Assembly (NCBI RefSeq): GCF_014195535.1
Contig: NZ_JACIBY010000005.1
Location: forward strand, 183,807-247,806
Direction of reading: 5' to 3'
DNA length: 64,000 bases
From: Runella defluvii
GTDB lineage: Bacteria > Bacteroidota > Bacteroidia > Cytophagales > Spirosomataceae
In this document: piece by piece, positions 26,525 to 34,266 of the stretch
Numbering within the stretch: position 1 is the first letter of the stretch
How the letters are laid out: each line of letters starts with the position of its first letter
Notes under the pieces: generated by a model
The model's database searches: none
Told to the model about the DNA's origin: nothing
The model's input: only the letters and a program-made list of their open reading frames with translations
Translations under genes and position numbers: made by a program

Positions 26525-27112
26525 TTATAATTTCAGGAAATTTTCAAAAATCCGTTGCCCTACATTTCCGCTGATTTCGGAGTGAAACTGAGCGGCGAAG
26601 AAATTGTCTTTTTGCAACATGGCCGAATACTCCAAAATGTAATTGGTTTTGGCGGCCGTTTGGTCACAAAGCGGGGCATAGTACCCGTGGTTGTAATACA
26701 CGTAGTCGTGTTCGTTGAGTCCTGCACAAAGTGGGTTATTCAACTCATAAATATCGTTCCAGCCCGTTTGGGGCACTTTAAAACCCGATACGCGCGGAAA
26801 ACGCAGCACGTCCACGTCAAAAATCCCCATGCAAGTGGTGTCGTTTTCTTCCGAATAGCGACACATGAGTTGCATCCCCACGCAAGTACCCAAAACGGGT
26901 TGGCGCAGGGTCGGGATGAGCTGATCGAGTTGGTGTTCTCTCAAATAGGCCATGGCCGTACTGGCTTCACCTACACCTGGAAAAATCACTTTATCAGCCG
27001 CCAAAATGGTTTCGGGGTCGTCGGTCCACTCGTAAGCGGCCCCGATGCGGTCGAGGGCATACATCACCGACTGCACATTGCCCGCGTTATATTTGATAAT
27101 GACAGTTTTCAT
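26525..27112 (-). CDS. hisH: Imidazole glycerol phosphate synthase, glutaminase subunit HisH
   Basis: Supplies ammonia from glutamine to HisF in histidine synthesis. 195 residues from the ATG at 27112; a GTG at 27124 is less likely. The glutamine amidotransferase triad is present: Cys77 in LGTCVGMQLM, His177 and Glu179 in QFHSEIS. It is not next to other his genes in this window; a role with a dedicated HisF-like synthase in polysaccharide amidation cannot be excluded. Confidence 0.93.
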   Translation of the reverse strand: MKTVIIKYNAGNVQSVMYALDRIGAAYEWTDDPETILAADKVIFPGVGEASTAMAYLREHQLDQLIPTLRQPVLGTCVGMQLMCRYSEENDTTCMGIFDVDVLRFPRVSGFKVPQTGWNDIYELNNPLCAGLNEHDYVYYNHGYYAPLCDQTAAKTNYILEYSAMLQKDNFFAAQFHSEISGNVGQRIFENFLKL

Positions 27113-27174
27113 GGTTAACCTCACCCCTAGCCCCTGGGAGTTAGAGGGCTTACTTTATGCGTATAACTTTTTAT

Positions 27175-27654
27175 TTATTGTAAACTCAGCATTTTGATGG
27201 CTGTAATGGCTGCTTCGTCGCCTTTGTTGCCGTGGATACCTCCCGCGCGGTCGAGGGCTTGCTGGAGGGTATTGGGTGTAAGGACGCCAAAAATAACGGG
27301 CTTGTTGTACTTCAAGGCCACATCGGTGAGGCCATGCGCTACAGCGTGGTTGATGTAGTCGTTGTGCTTGGTTTCTCCCTGAATCACGCAGCCAATGGCA
27401 ATCACGGCGTCCACGTCGGCTTTTTGGGCATATACTTGTGAGCCAAAACTAAGCTCAAAACTTCCTGGAACGTTGGCACGAAGGATATTTTGCGTTTGCG
27501 CTCCGTGGTCAACAAGCGTTTTGTAGGCTCCTTGAAACAAAGCTTCGGTTACGTCCGAATTCCACTCGGCTACTACAATCACAAATTTTTTGTGGGTGAT
27601 GTCAGGCAGACCGTCGGTGGTAAAAACGCTCAGATTTTTATCAGCAGATGACAT
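27175..27654 (-). CDS. ribH: 6,7-dimethyl-8-ribityllumazine synthase
   Basis: Condenses 5-amino-6-ribitylaminouracil with dihydroxybutanone phosphate to lumazine, the penultimate step of riboflavin synthesis. 159 residues with VVAEWNSDVTEALFQGA, VPGSFELSF, IGCVIQGETKHNDYI (catalytic His) and the PNTLQQALDRAGG C-terminus. It is transcribed toward hisH with a 62-base gap. No FMN riboswitch structure is evident in the 160 bases upstream. Confidence 0.96.
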   Translation of the reverse strand: MSSADKNLSVFTTDGLPDITHKKFVIVVAEWNSDVTEALFQGAYKTLVDHGAQTQNILRANVPGSFELSFGSQVYAQKADVDAVIAIGCVIQGETKHNDYINHAVAHGLTDVALKYNKPVIFGVLTPNTLQQALDRAGGIHGNKGDEAAITAIKMLSLQ

Positions 27655-27817
27655 GGGTGAGTTGGTCGTTTACGATGTTTGGGGGAAAGAAAAACCGATC
27701 CCTCCGCAAAATTAGGGTATTAGCGTCAACATTCCATTTTTTATCAGGCCCGCCTCCAAGATTTGTATAGTTTAGCATCATCTTTGCTCAGAGCTAAAAG
27801 GTGAATAACGATAAACG

Positions 27818-29236
27818 ATGAGCAACCTTTTCAGCAAAGTTTTATTAGTAGTCGGTGTATGGATGATGGCATTGGAAATAGGCCAAAGCCAAAATCGTTA
27901 CTTGGTTTATTTCAAAGACAAAGCAGGAACGTCGTATTCCACGGCCAATCCACAGCACTACTTATCGGCGCGGGCCATTGCTCGCCGTCAGCGGCAACAC
28001 ATTGCCGTTTCCGAACGCGATTTTCCTCCAAATGCTTCGTACATTCAATCCATCAAAAATTTAGGAGCAACAGTATTGTACAAAACGCGTTGGCTCAATG
28101 GGGTACTTGTTGAAACCAACAGCACCACACTTTCGCAAATTTTGGCATTGCCTTTTGTCAAAGGCATAGAAGGCAACGGCGACATTCGCAACGCGCGGGT
28201 ATCAGCCGAAAATCGTTCTAACAATAAAACGGACAAATGGGGGACGACCACGACCGAAGGATACGGTTTTTCGGAAAATCAAGTAAAAATGCTGTGTGCC
28301 GATAGTATGCACTCGGCGGGGTATCGGGGCGAAGGAATGCTCATTGGCGTGCTCGATGGTGGGTTTCAGAATGCCAACCTACACCCAAGTTTGCAACCGT
28401 TGTTTAACGAAAATCGGGTGCTTTCGACTTTTGATTTTGTGGATAACGAAACCGATGTCTATGACGACCACAGCCACGGCACCAACGTGCTTTCGTGCAT
28501 GGCAAGCTACATGCCCGATACGCTCATTGGAACGGCCTACAAAGCATCGTACGTACTTCTCCGCACCGAAGACGATGCCACCGAAACTAAGATAGAAGAA
28601 GCCTATTGGGTGTTTGGCGCAGAGTATGCCGACAGCCTTGGGGTGGACGTCATCAATTCTTCGTTGGGCTACAGTGAGTTTGACAACCCTGCCCAAAATT
28701 ACACCTATTCCCAAATGAACGGCGACGTGGCGCTCTCTACCCGTGGTGCTGATTTGGCCGCGCAAGCGGGCATTTTGGTGGTTGTTTCGGCAGGAAACTC
28801 GGGCAATTCGCCTTGGCAATACATCACTGCTCCCGCCGACGGTGATTCAGTGCTGGCAGTAGGCGCGGTCAATCCTGCGGGGATTCGGACGAGTTTTAGC
28901 TCCATTGGGCCCTCCGCCGATGGGCGAGTCAAGCCCGATGTAGCCGCACAGGGGAGTTTTGTGGTCGTGGCTACGCCTAGCGGTAGTTATGCGTACAGTC
29001 AAGGCACATCGTTTGCGGCACCTTTATTGGCAGGGATGGCCGCGGGTTTTTGGCAAGCGCATCCCAACCTGACCAACGTTCAGGTAATGAACTACCTCAA
29101 ACAATCGGGTACGCAAGCCCAGTCACCCGACTATTTGTTGGGATATGGTATTCCTAATTTCAAAAAAGCCGACGCGCTTGCGAGCGAATGCACTACTCAA
29201 AAATGTGTGCCTGTTACGGCTAGGATTGTTAAATAG
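27818..29236 (+). CDS. Exported subtilisin-like serine protease (S8)
   Basis: A 472-residue exported protease with a signal peptide ending near EIGQSQ (about residue 25). An inhibitor-like propeptide covers about 26-130, followed by the S8 domain with Asp180 (IGVLDGG), His220 (HSHGTN), oxyanion Asn327 (SAGNSG) and Ser398 (GTSFAAP). Unlike many Bacteroidota homologues it has no T9SS sorting tail; it stops shortly after the catalytic domain, so it is probably periplasmic. Its last 8 bases overlap the end of the convergent AbiEii-like gene. Confidence 0.93.
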   Translation: MSNLFSKVLLVVGVWMMALEIGQSQNRYLVYFKDKAGTSYSTANPQHYLSARAIARRQRQHIAVSERDFPPNASYIQSIKNLGATVLYKTRWLNGVLVETNSTTLSQILALPFVKGIEGNGDIRNARVSAENRSNNKTDKWGTTTTEGYGFSENQVKMLCADSMHSAGYRGEGMLIGVLDGGFQNANLHPSLQPLFNENRVLSTFDFVDNETDVYDDHSHGTNVLSCMASYMPDTLIGTAYKASYVLLRTEDDATETKIEEAYWVFGAEYADSLGVDVINSSLGYSEFDNPAQNYTYSQMNGDVALSTRGADLAAQAGILVVVSAGNSGNSPWQYITAPADGDSVLAVGAVNPAGIRTSFSSIGPSADGRVKPDVAAQGSFVVVATPSGSYAYSQGTSFAAPLLAGMAAGFWQAHPNLTNVQVMNYLKQSGTQAQSPDYLLGYGIPNFKKADALASECTTQKCVPVTARIVK

Positions 29237-30164
29237 GTGAAAAGCCAACAATTTTGCTTAAAATTGCTTTTAAACTAGCTACGGCTTCCGTAAATGTCGG
29301 GACTGTAACACTATCACCGTAAACCATTGCCTTAACGTAAGTCTCGTATTCTCGAAAGTACTGTGCATCTGTTTCTATGATTCGTATCATTAAGTATAAC
29401 TTTTCCGACATCGTCAACCCTTGTATTTCTGCTGCGCGATTGGTGTCACGCTCTATGGTTATTTTGGCTAATTCTGAAAATTGATTGTGAGCTAAAATAG
29501 GCTTTTTTAGCTTGGCTAAGTCATGCAAATGCCTCACAATTTCAGGCTGTTTATCGTTTTCTCCTCTAACTCTTGACGATACGCGCCAAACAAGTGCACT
29601 TAATTTGTCTGCCGCATTTTCTACGGGGTTGATACAAGCAATTTTGCTAACTTCTGGAGGTCTTCCAGCTACTTCATGAATAATCGAGGAAACGGGTAAA
29701 TTTACGGATGGAAGTAGAAGCTCAGAAAGGACAAATTCAAGTTTGATATGAGGTCGCAGTGCAGCAGAAGGCTGACAGACCGTCGGGTAAGCTAGGTGGA
29801 TTTTTATATACCTATTGTTATCTCGCGCATTTATTTGTAAAACTTCAAATTCTTGTTGAAGTAATTCGGCTAGGTAGTGTTTAAATCCTGACAATGATTT
29901 TCTAATTACAGAAACGCCCTGGTTAACCATGTCAGGAGCAATGACTCTAAAGTCAATGTCTTCCGAAAAACGTTCAATTAATTTATGGGCTTTGGAGAGA
30001 GCCGTTCCTCCTGTAAAAACAATCAAAAAATCGAAATAGGGGTTTTCTGCAATGGTTTTGATGACTTTAGTTACAAACCAGTCTTTTTCAATAAAAGCCT
30101 CGTCGATACCTGACTTTAAAAGGGCAACTTCCTCAAGTAAAAACTTATCAAGTGGTGCGTTCAT
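29229..30164 (-). CDS. AbiEii-like nucleotidyltransferase toxin
   Basis: A 311-residue protein of the AbiEii/AbiGii family. The nucleotidyltransferase motif is visible as VFTGGTALSKAH (49-60) followed by SEDIDF with Asp69 and Asp71. In type IV systems such toxins transfer nucleotides to tRNA acceptor ends or other targets and cause growth arrest during phage infection. Its start lies 17 bases inside the end of the antitoxin gene, the usual antitoxin-toxin order. The catalytic motif looks intact. Confidence 0.9.
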   Translation of the reverse strand: MNAPLDKFLLEEVALLKSGIDEAFIEKDWFVTKVIKTIAENPYFDFLIVFTGGTALSKAHKLIERFSEDIDFRVIAPDMVNQGVSVIRKSLSGFKHYLAELLQQEFEVLQINARDNNRYIKIHLAYPTVCQPSAALRPHIKLEFVLSELLLPSVNLPVSSIIHEVAGRPPEVSKIACINPVENAADKLSALVWRVSSRVRGENDKQPEIVRHLHDLAKLKKPILAHNQFSELAKITIERDTNRAAEIQGLTMSEKLYLMIRIIETDAQYFREYETYVKAMVYGDSVTVPTFTEAVASLKAILSKIVGFSPI

Positions 30165-30561
30165 AGGCTATATAGGCTCCTTTATAGCCTATTTTACGGC
30201 TAACTCTTCCTTTCACTCCTATCATCCTTCCTGTAGGCACTTGAGTTGAGCGTCCTTCCTGATAGGCAATTTCAGCTTTGGTAGGCGTTGTTTGAACATT
30301 TAATCGGCTCAGTGCTTCTTTTCCCAATTTAGACAAAGGAGCGGTAGGAACGGTTTCACCGTTAAGAGCGGAAATTTTTGCTTTGGCATATAATCCATAC
30401 CCAAGCCTAATGAGTTTTCCTTTCGTAACTAGATGCTTTAACACTCGTCCTATTTGGTCATATCCACCCAAATCCAAAAAATCGTCACGCAAGAAAACAT
30501 TCAACTTCTTTCGTGCAATTCTTTTAGAGATTTTAGATTCTAGTGAATCTCGCTTATTCAT
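30148..30561 (-). CDS. DUF6088 (AbiEi-like) antitoxin/regulator
   Basis: A 137-residue protein with an N-terminal winged-helix domain (RIARKKLNVFLRDDFLDLG, QIGRVLKHLVTKGKLIRLGYGLYAK) and a short basic C-terminal region, as in DUF6088 proteins paired with AbiEii toxins. It is expected to repress its own operon and counter the toxin. Upstream (30585-30629), two near-identical direct repeats, each containing a promoter box, are the likely binding sites. Confidence 0.87.
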   Translation of the reverse strand: MNKRDSLESKISKRIARKKLNVFLRDDFLDLGGYDQIGRVLKHLVTKGKLIRLGYGLYAKAKISALNGETVPTAPLSKLGKEALSRLNVQTTPTKAEIAYQEGRSTQVPTGRMIGVKGRVSRKIGYKGAYIAYERTT

Positions 30562-30584
30562 TTGAATACTAGTGCTTTATATAA

Positions 30585-30629
30585 ACAAAAATACGACACT
30601 TTTTTGATACAAAAATACGACATTTTTTG
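30585..30629 (-). promoter_or_regulatory. Direct-repeat promoter/operator of the AbiE pair
   Basis: Two copies of ACAAAAATACGACAYTTTTTTG (30585-30606 and 30609-30629, the second one base shorter). On the minus strand each holds a perfect -7 box TATTTTTG, and the upstream copy supplies a TTG 16 bases before the downstream box. A regulator bound here would cover the promoter. Confidence 0.55.
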
Positions 30630-30652
30630 TTCCTTCCAATTCACACTCCTCC

Positions 30653-31693
30653 TCACTTCCGATGGCCTGCTTCGTAGTGGGCTTTGAGGAGGTCTTCGCC
30701 CCAGTCGTTGGTTAAATCGCGAACCACAGTATGAACGTGGTTGGCGTTGTTTTGGGTGTTGTCGTATTCTATCAAAAACGTAGGCCCGTGAATGCGGTAA
30801 TAATGCCCTCGCCCTGTCCCTCTGACGGGCTCTTGGTCGCCCATCCAACAAAAGGAAATGGACGTTAAATCAGCTTGGTTGAGTTTCTTGAGGGCTTGGT
30901 TTTTGAGCGTGACGTGGTAACGTTGAAAATATACTTGAAGTAACTTCTTAAAAAGGTCCTGCTGGGCGGCGGTCATGTCACCCCAAACTAACCCTTCGCG
31001 TTTTTCGAGCATGACTCGCCTTGTGTTGGTCGAGACAATATCGCTCGGTGCTTTGTCGGACAACACCACTTTGGCAAGTTGTGCGGGGGTCAACGAATGT
31101 AAAAGGGCAAACGCAGCGTCGGCTTCTTCTTTCAGTACTTGTTTTCCTTCTTGGATAAAACCAGGCAATACAAGAGCAGGGTTGCTCCCAAAAAAGCTGG
31201 GTAAAAACTCAATGGCCTCCCCCACGAGGGTAACATGCAGCGAGATATGGTGTCCTTCTACACTCCATCCCCAAGGCTGTTTGGTTGAGGGCGTACCAAA
31301 TACCAAAAAGGCGTAATTTTCAGGATCGCGGTAGGTGTCGTTTTCGGGGCGTTTTTCTACTTGACGCAGTACGTATTCCAATGCGATGATGTCGTTTACT
31401 TTTGCTTTTCCCACGTCGCTCAAAGCCACTTCCAGCAATTGCATGGCGGCTTTTCGCTGAACTTCGTTCATCTTTTTGAGGGGAAGCCCCTTACGCGAGC
31501 GCGGGGTATAGTTCCAGTCATAACGCCAGTCCGAATCAAACGCCAGATTCGCTTCGTTCTTCTGCTCGTCCGACAAACTGTTAAGAAACGCCTCAGCGGA
31601 GGTACGCATCTGCTGGCCAAGCGACGGCTGACCGAAAACATAGGAATGAATCCCGCCAACGAGTAAAAAGAGAAAAACAAAAACAGATTTCAT
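30653..31693 (-). CDS. DUF3500 exported protein
   Basis: A 346-residue exported protein with signal peptide about 1-20 (ATG at 31693; the frame extends to 31777 without a signal). It matches DUF3500: AFLNSLSDEQ near the N-terminus, a central WGWSVEGHHISLH motif and the C-terminal HVHTVVRDLTNDWG. The conserved His residues suggest a metal site, but the reaction is not known. It is separated from the lipoprotein gene upstream by a terminator, so probably monocistronic. Confidence 0.88.
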   Translation of the reverse strand: MKSVFVFLFLLVGGIHSYVFGQPSLGQQMRTSAEAFLNSLSDEQKNEANLAFDSDWRYDWNYTPRSRKGLPLKKMNEVQRKAAMQLLEVALSDVGKAKVNDIIALEYVLRQVEKRPENDTYRDPENYAFLVFGTPSTKQPWGWSVEGHHISLHVTLVGEAIEFLPSFFGSNPALVLPGFIQEGKQVLKEEADAAFALLHSLTPAQLAKVVLSDKAPSDIVSTNTRRVMLEKREGLVWGDMTAAQQDLFKKLLQVYFQRYHVTLKNQALKKLNQADLTSISFCWMGDQEPVRGTGRGHYYRIHGPTFLIEYDNTQNNANHVHTVVRDLTNDWGEDLLKAHYEAGHRK

Positions 31694-31778
31694 AGTTTTT
31701 TTTAGACTGAAAATCAATTTGTTAAAATTTTCTACTCTATTCATGAATATCATTGACTCTGCAAAGAGCGACCACATA

Positions 31779-31812
31779 AAAAAACCAGAAGCATTTGCCT
31801 CTGGCTTTTCTT
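31779..31812 (-). terminator. Terminator of the TonB/lipoprotein operon
   Basis: On the minus strand an imperfect AAAAGCCAGAGGC...GCTTCTGGTTTT hairpin is followed by a run of T. It lies about 20 bases after the small lipoprotein gene. Confidence 0.65.
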
Positions 31813-31834
31813 ATAATCTGACACCAATATGAAT

Positions 31835-32416
31835 TTATTTCAACGGAATGGCTAGACTGTTTCTAGGTACCCATTCGTGACTATCTTTATCGTACTTGAG
31901 GGTGGAGTCGGGCCACTCAACGTACATTTTCATGGTCAAGTATTTGTCGATATTTCCTTCTTTTGTCATTGCTTTGAACAAAAATCCGCCTCGTTCAAGT
32001 ACCACTTTTTCCTCCTTAAAATGAGGTGTACACCAAAGCTCTTCGTACTCGGTAGGCATCAACTTTGCCCCTAATTTAAACTTCCCTCCTATGCCTCGCC
32101 GAAACATCCCACTGCCTACGGGGCGAGTGATAAAGAAATAGTGCGTGGAGTCGGGCGCAACGAAATAATTGACCAGCTTATACTGCGGCAACCGACCGAC
32201 ATACTCCTTACGAAACTTGGCATCGAAGCGGGTGGCATTGGTCGCTCCACGGGCGTACTGACTCGTGTAAGTAATGATATTGGCCAATAAAGTATCTTGT
32301 TCGGCCTGCGAAAAGTACGTTTTGGCTTGGTACGGGTCTTTTTTACAACCCCCAAAAAACGGGGCGCTTAAAGCAACAAAAAAGAGAAAGAACGCGGTTG
32401 AAAAATGTGTTTTCAT
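31835..32416 (-). CDS. Small lipoprotein of unknown function in TonB operon
   Basis: A 193-residue lipoprotein (ATG at 32416) with lipobox Cys24 (FFGGC) followed by KKDPYQAK. The rest has no recognised domain; it contains RYDAKF-like basic strands and a Tyr/Trp-rich centre (YEELWCTPHFKEE). Third gene after the TonB receptor and the beta-helix lipoprotein, and followed by a terminator. Probably an outer-membrane-anchored accessory of that receptor. Confidence 0.7.
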   Translation of the reverse strand: MKTHFSTAFFLFFVALSAPFFGGCKKDPYQAKTYFSQAEQDTLLANIITYTSQYARGATNATRFDAKFRKEYVGRLPQYKLVNYFVAPDSTHYFFITRPVGSGMFRRGIGGKFKLGAKLMPTEYEELWCTPHFKEEKVVLERGGFLFKAMTKEGNIDKYLTMKMYVEWPDSTLKYDKDSHEWVPRNSLAIPLK

Positions 32417-32467
32417 AGTTTCGGAGAGTCTGCTTTTAAAGACTCCCCGAAAGATAATCAGCAATTA

Positions 32468-34225
32468 TTACTGTTTAGAATAGTCAGTTGTGTTTGGGCT
32501 AAAATTTGACCACTTCGCAGTCCAATCTTCTGAGCCAAATGCCCCAATGAAGCTAGCTGCCGTAAAGAATGAACCTGATGGCACAGTACCACCCGTAGCA
32601 AGTGTACCACCGTTGCTCAAAGTAAACGTTGGCGTTACGGCTTGGAATACTGATTGGCTAAGACCAAGACCTGCGTAAGTAGCAAGAATTTTGTTACCAG
32701 ACTGAGCAGCAAACCACTCAGATGGTTTTGACGAACCAATGGTAATAGCTGCCACAGGAGATGCTGTGTTTACATCACGTACTGCAAAACCGTTTGGAGC
32801 TACTGTTGTTCCTTCTCCGAAACCACCTGTTCCCCAACCTGCAACACCTGCTACAATGACGCGGTTAAGTATTAACTCGCCTGCATTCGCATTAGCTTGC
32901 GTGTTTGTTCCATCAATATAAATACCGTTAGGATAACCTGTCACAACCGTGTTGTATATTTTAAGCTTGTTGTTACGACGCAAGTGCATACCATTTTGGA
33001 ACTGAGGACTGATAGACGTCGCATTGGTTTCTTTTGGCCCAATCAATGATGCGTTTGAGATAGTCGCAGAAGTAAACGGAGTGGCAGCAGTTCCTTGACC
33101 GTCGTTGTCAACTTCAAAACCATTTGAACCAGATTGGTCAGCCAAAGTTGCACCACGCATACCAATGATAAACTGAAGGTTACCACGGTATCCGAAGTCC
33201 ATATCGAAATCATCATCAAGACCACGGTAAGCGACCAAATATTTTCCGTTTACAGTTCCACCAAACCACTCAAATGAATCGTCCAAACCGTAAGAAGCCT
33301 GTAAATACTCCATAGTAGTTCCGTTACCTACCGAACCAAAAGTGAAAGAGTTTACTTCTTGGTTAGGGTTGATAGGTACCCCAGCGTATTCTACACGAAC
33401 GTACTTCAAAGAACCTGAATTATCAGCGTCGTTTGAACCACCATGCCAGCCTTTGTAGCTACCTTCCAATTGAATACCTTTATCGCCCGTTGATTGGTTG
33501 TTTACGGCTCTTCCGCAAATTACCAAACCACCCCAGTCACCCGACTCGCGCTGACCTGCGGCACGCTCAGAGGTGAAAACGATTGGAGCATCAGCAGTAC
33601 CATTAGCAATAATTTTGCTTCCGCGTTGGATAATCAACGTTGCTTTTGAAGCACGGTCGCCAATGATGGTTGTTCCCGCCTCAATCGTCAATGTACCAGT
33701 GGCAGCTGTTGAAGAGAATGTTTCTGTTGTATCAGCACCTACCCGTACAAAACCGATAAGTTTATAAACCTTATCTTTTGTCCAAGATACATTACCCGTA
33801 AGTACTCCTCTTACTTCTACTACTGTTTTGGCAGGCACCGCCGAAACAGTTACTACCTGAGTGGCTACTGTAGAAGTTTGGTTTTTAGTATCTGTCGCTT
33901 GGAATGTAAATACAACACTTGCGCCTACTGGCAAATTTTCTATTGTATAATCTTTGGTATAGCTCTCAGCTGTTTGTCCTGCTGTATATACCTTACTATC
34001 AAATGCTTGACCGTTTTTCAACACTGTTAGGGTCTGAAGACCTTCAGGGGCGTTGATGGTAGCAGTGATTTTGGCAACCGAACCTGCTACTCCAGTGAGA
34101 ACGCTACCAGGAGTAATTACTGGTGCTGGGCCGATCTCTTCTTCTTTTTTACAAGCATTGAAAATCAATGCCATTGACAGCACTCCAAGTGTGAGGACTG
34201 TGTGAGCTAGACGACGAAAGTTCAT
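32468..34225 (-). CDS. Large beta-helix-like lipoprotein partner of TonB receptor
   Basis: A 585-residue lipoprotein with lipobox Cys25 (LIFNAC) followed by KKEEE. Residues 35-140 look like an Ig/PKD-like sandwich. From about 145 the sequence runs in short Gly/Asn-rich strands (TLTIEAGTTIIGDRASKATLIIQRGSK-type coils, GDWGGLVICGRA, MHLRRNNKLKIYNTVVTGYPNGIY), typical of a right-handed parallel beta-helix. Such lipoproteins accompany TonB receptors in many Bacteroidota; the ligand is unknown. It is 41 bases downstream of the receptor gene. Confidence 0.78.
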   Translation of the reverse strand: MNFRRLAHTVLTLGVLSMALIFNACKKEEEIGPAPVITPGSVLTGVAGSVAKITATINAPEGLQTLTVLKNGQAFDSKVYTAGQTAESYTKDYTIENLPVGASVVFTFQATDTKNQTSTVATQVVTVSAVPAKTVVEVRGVLTGNVSWTKDKVYKLIGFVRVGADTTETFSSTAATGTLTIEAGTTIIGDRASKATLIIQRGSKIIANGTADAPIVFTSERAAGQRESGDWGGLVICGRAVNNQSTGDKGIQLEGSYKGWHGGSNDADNSGSLKYVRVEYAGVPINPNQEVNSFTFGSVGNGTTMEYLQASYGLDDSFEWFGGTVNGKYLVAYRGLDDDFDMDFGYRGNLQFIIGMRGATLADQSGSNGFEVDNDGQGTAATPFTSATISNASLIGPKETNATSISPQFQNGMHLRRNNKLKIYNTVVTGYPNGIYIDGTNTQANANAGELILNRVIVAGVAGWGTGGFGEGTTVAPNGFAVRDVNTASPVAAITIGSSKPSEWFAAQSGNKILATYAGLGLSQSVFQAVTPTFTLSNGGTLATGGTVPSGSFFTAASFIGAFGSEDWTAKWSNFSPNTTDYSKQ

Positions 34226-34266
34226 CGGTTTGTTTGTTTTGTGTTACTAACTAATTGATTTATGAA

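Noticed and set aside
27655-27817. FMN riboswitch upstream of ribH
   Set aside because: None of the conserved RFN-element wording is visible in the 160 bases between ribH and the protease gene.
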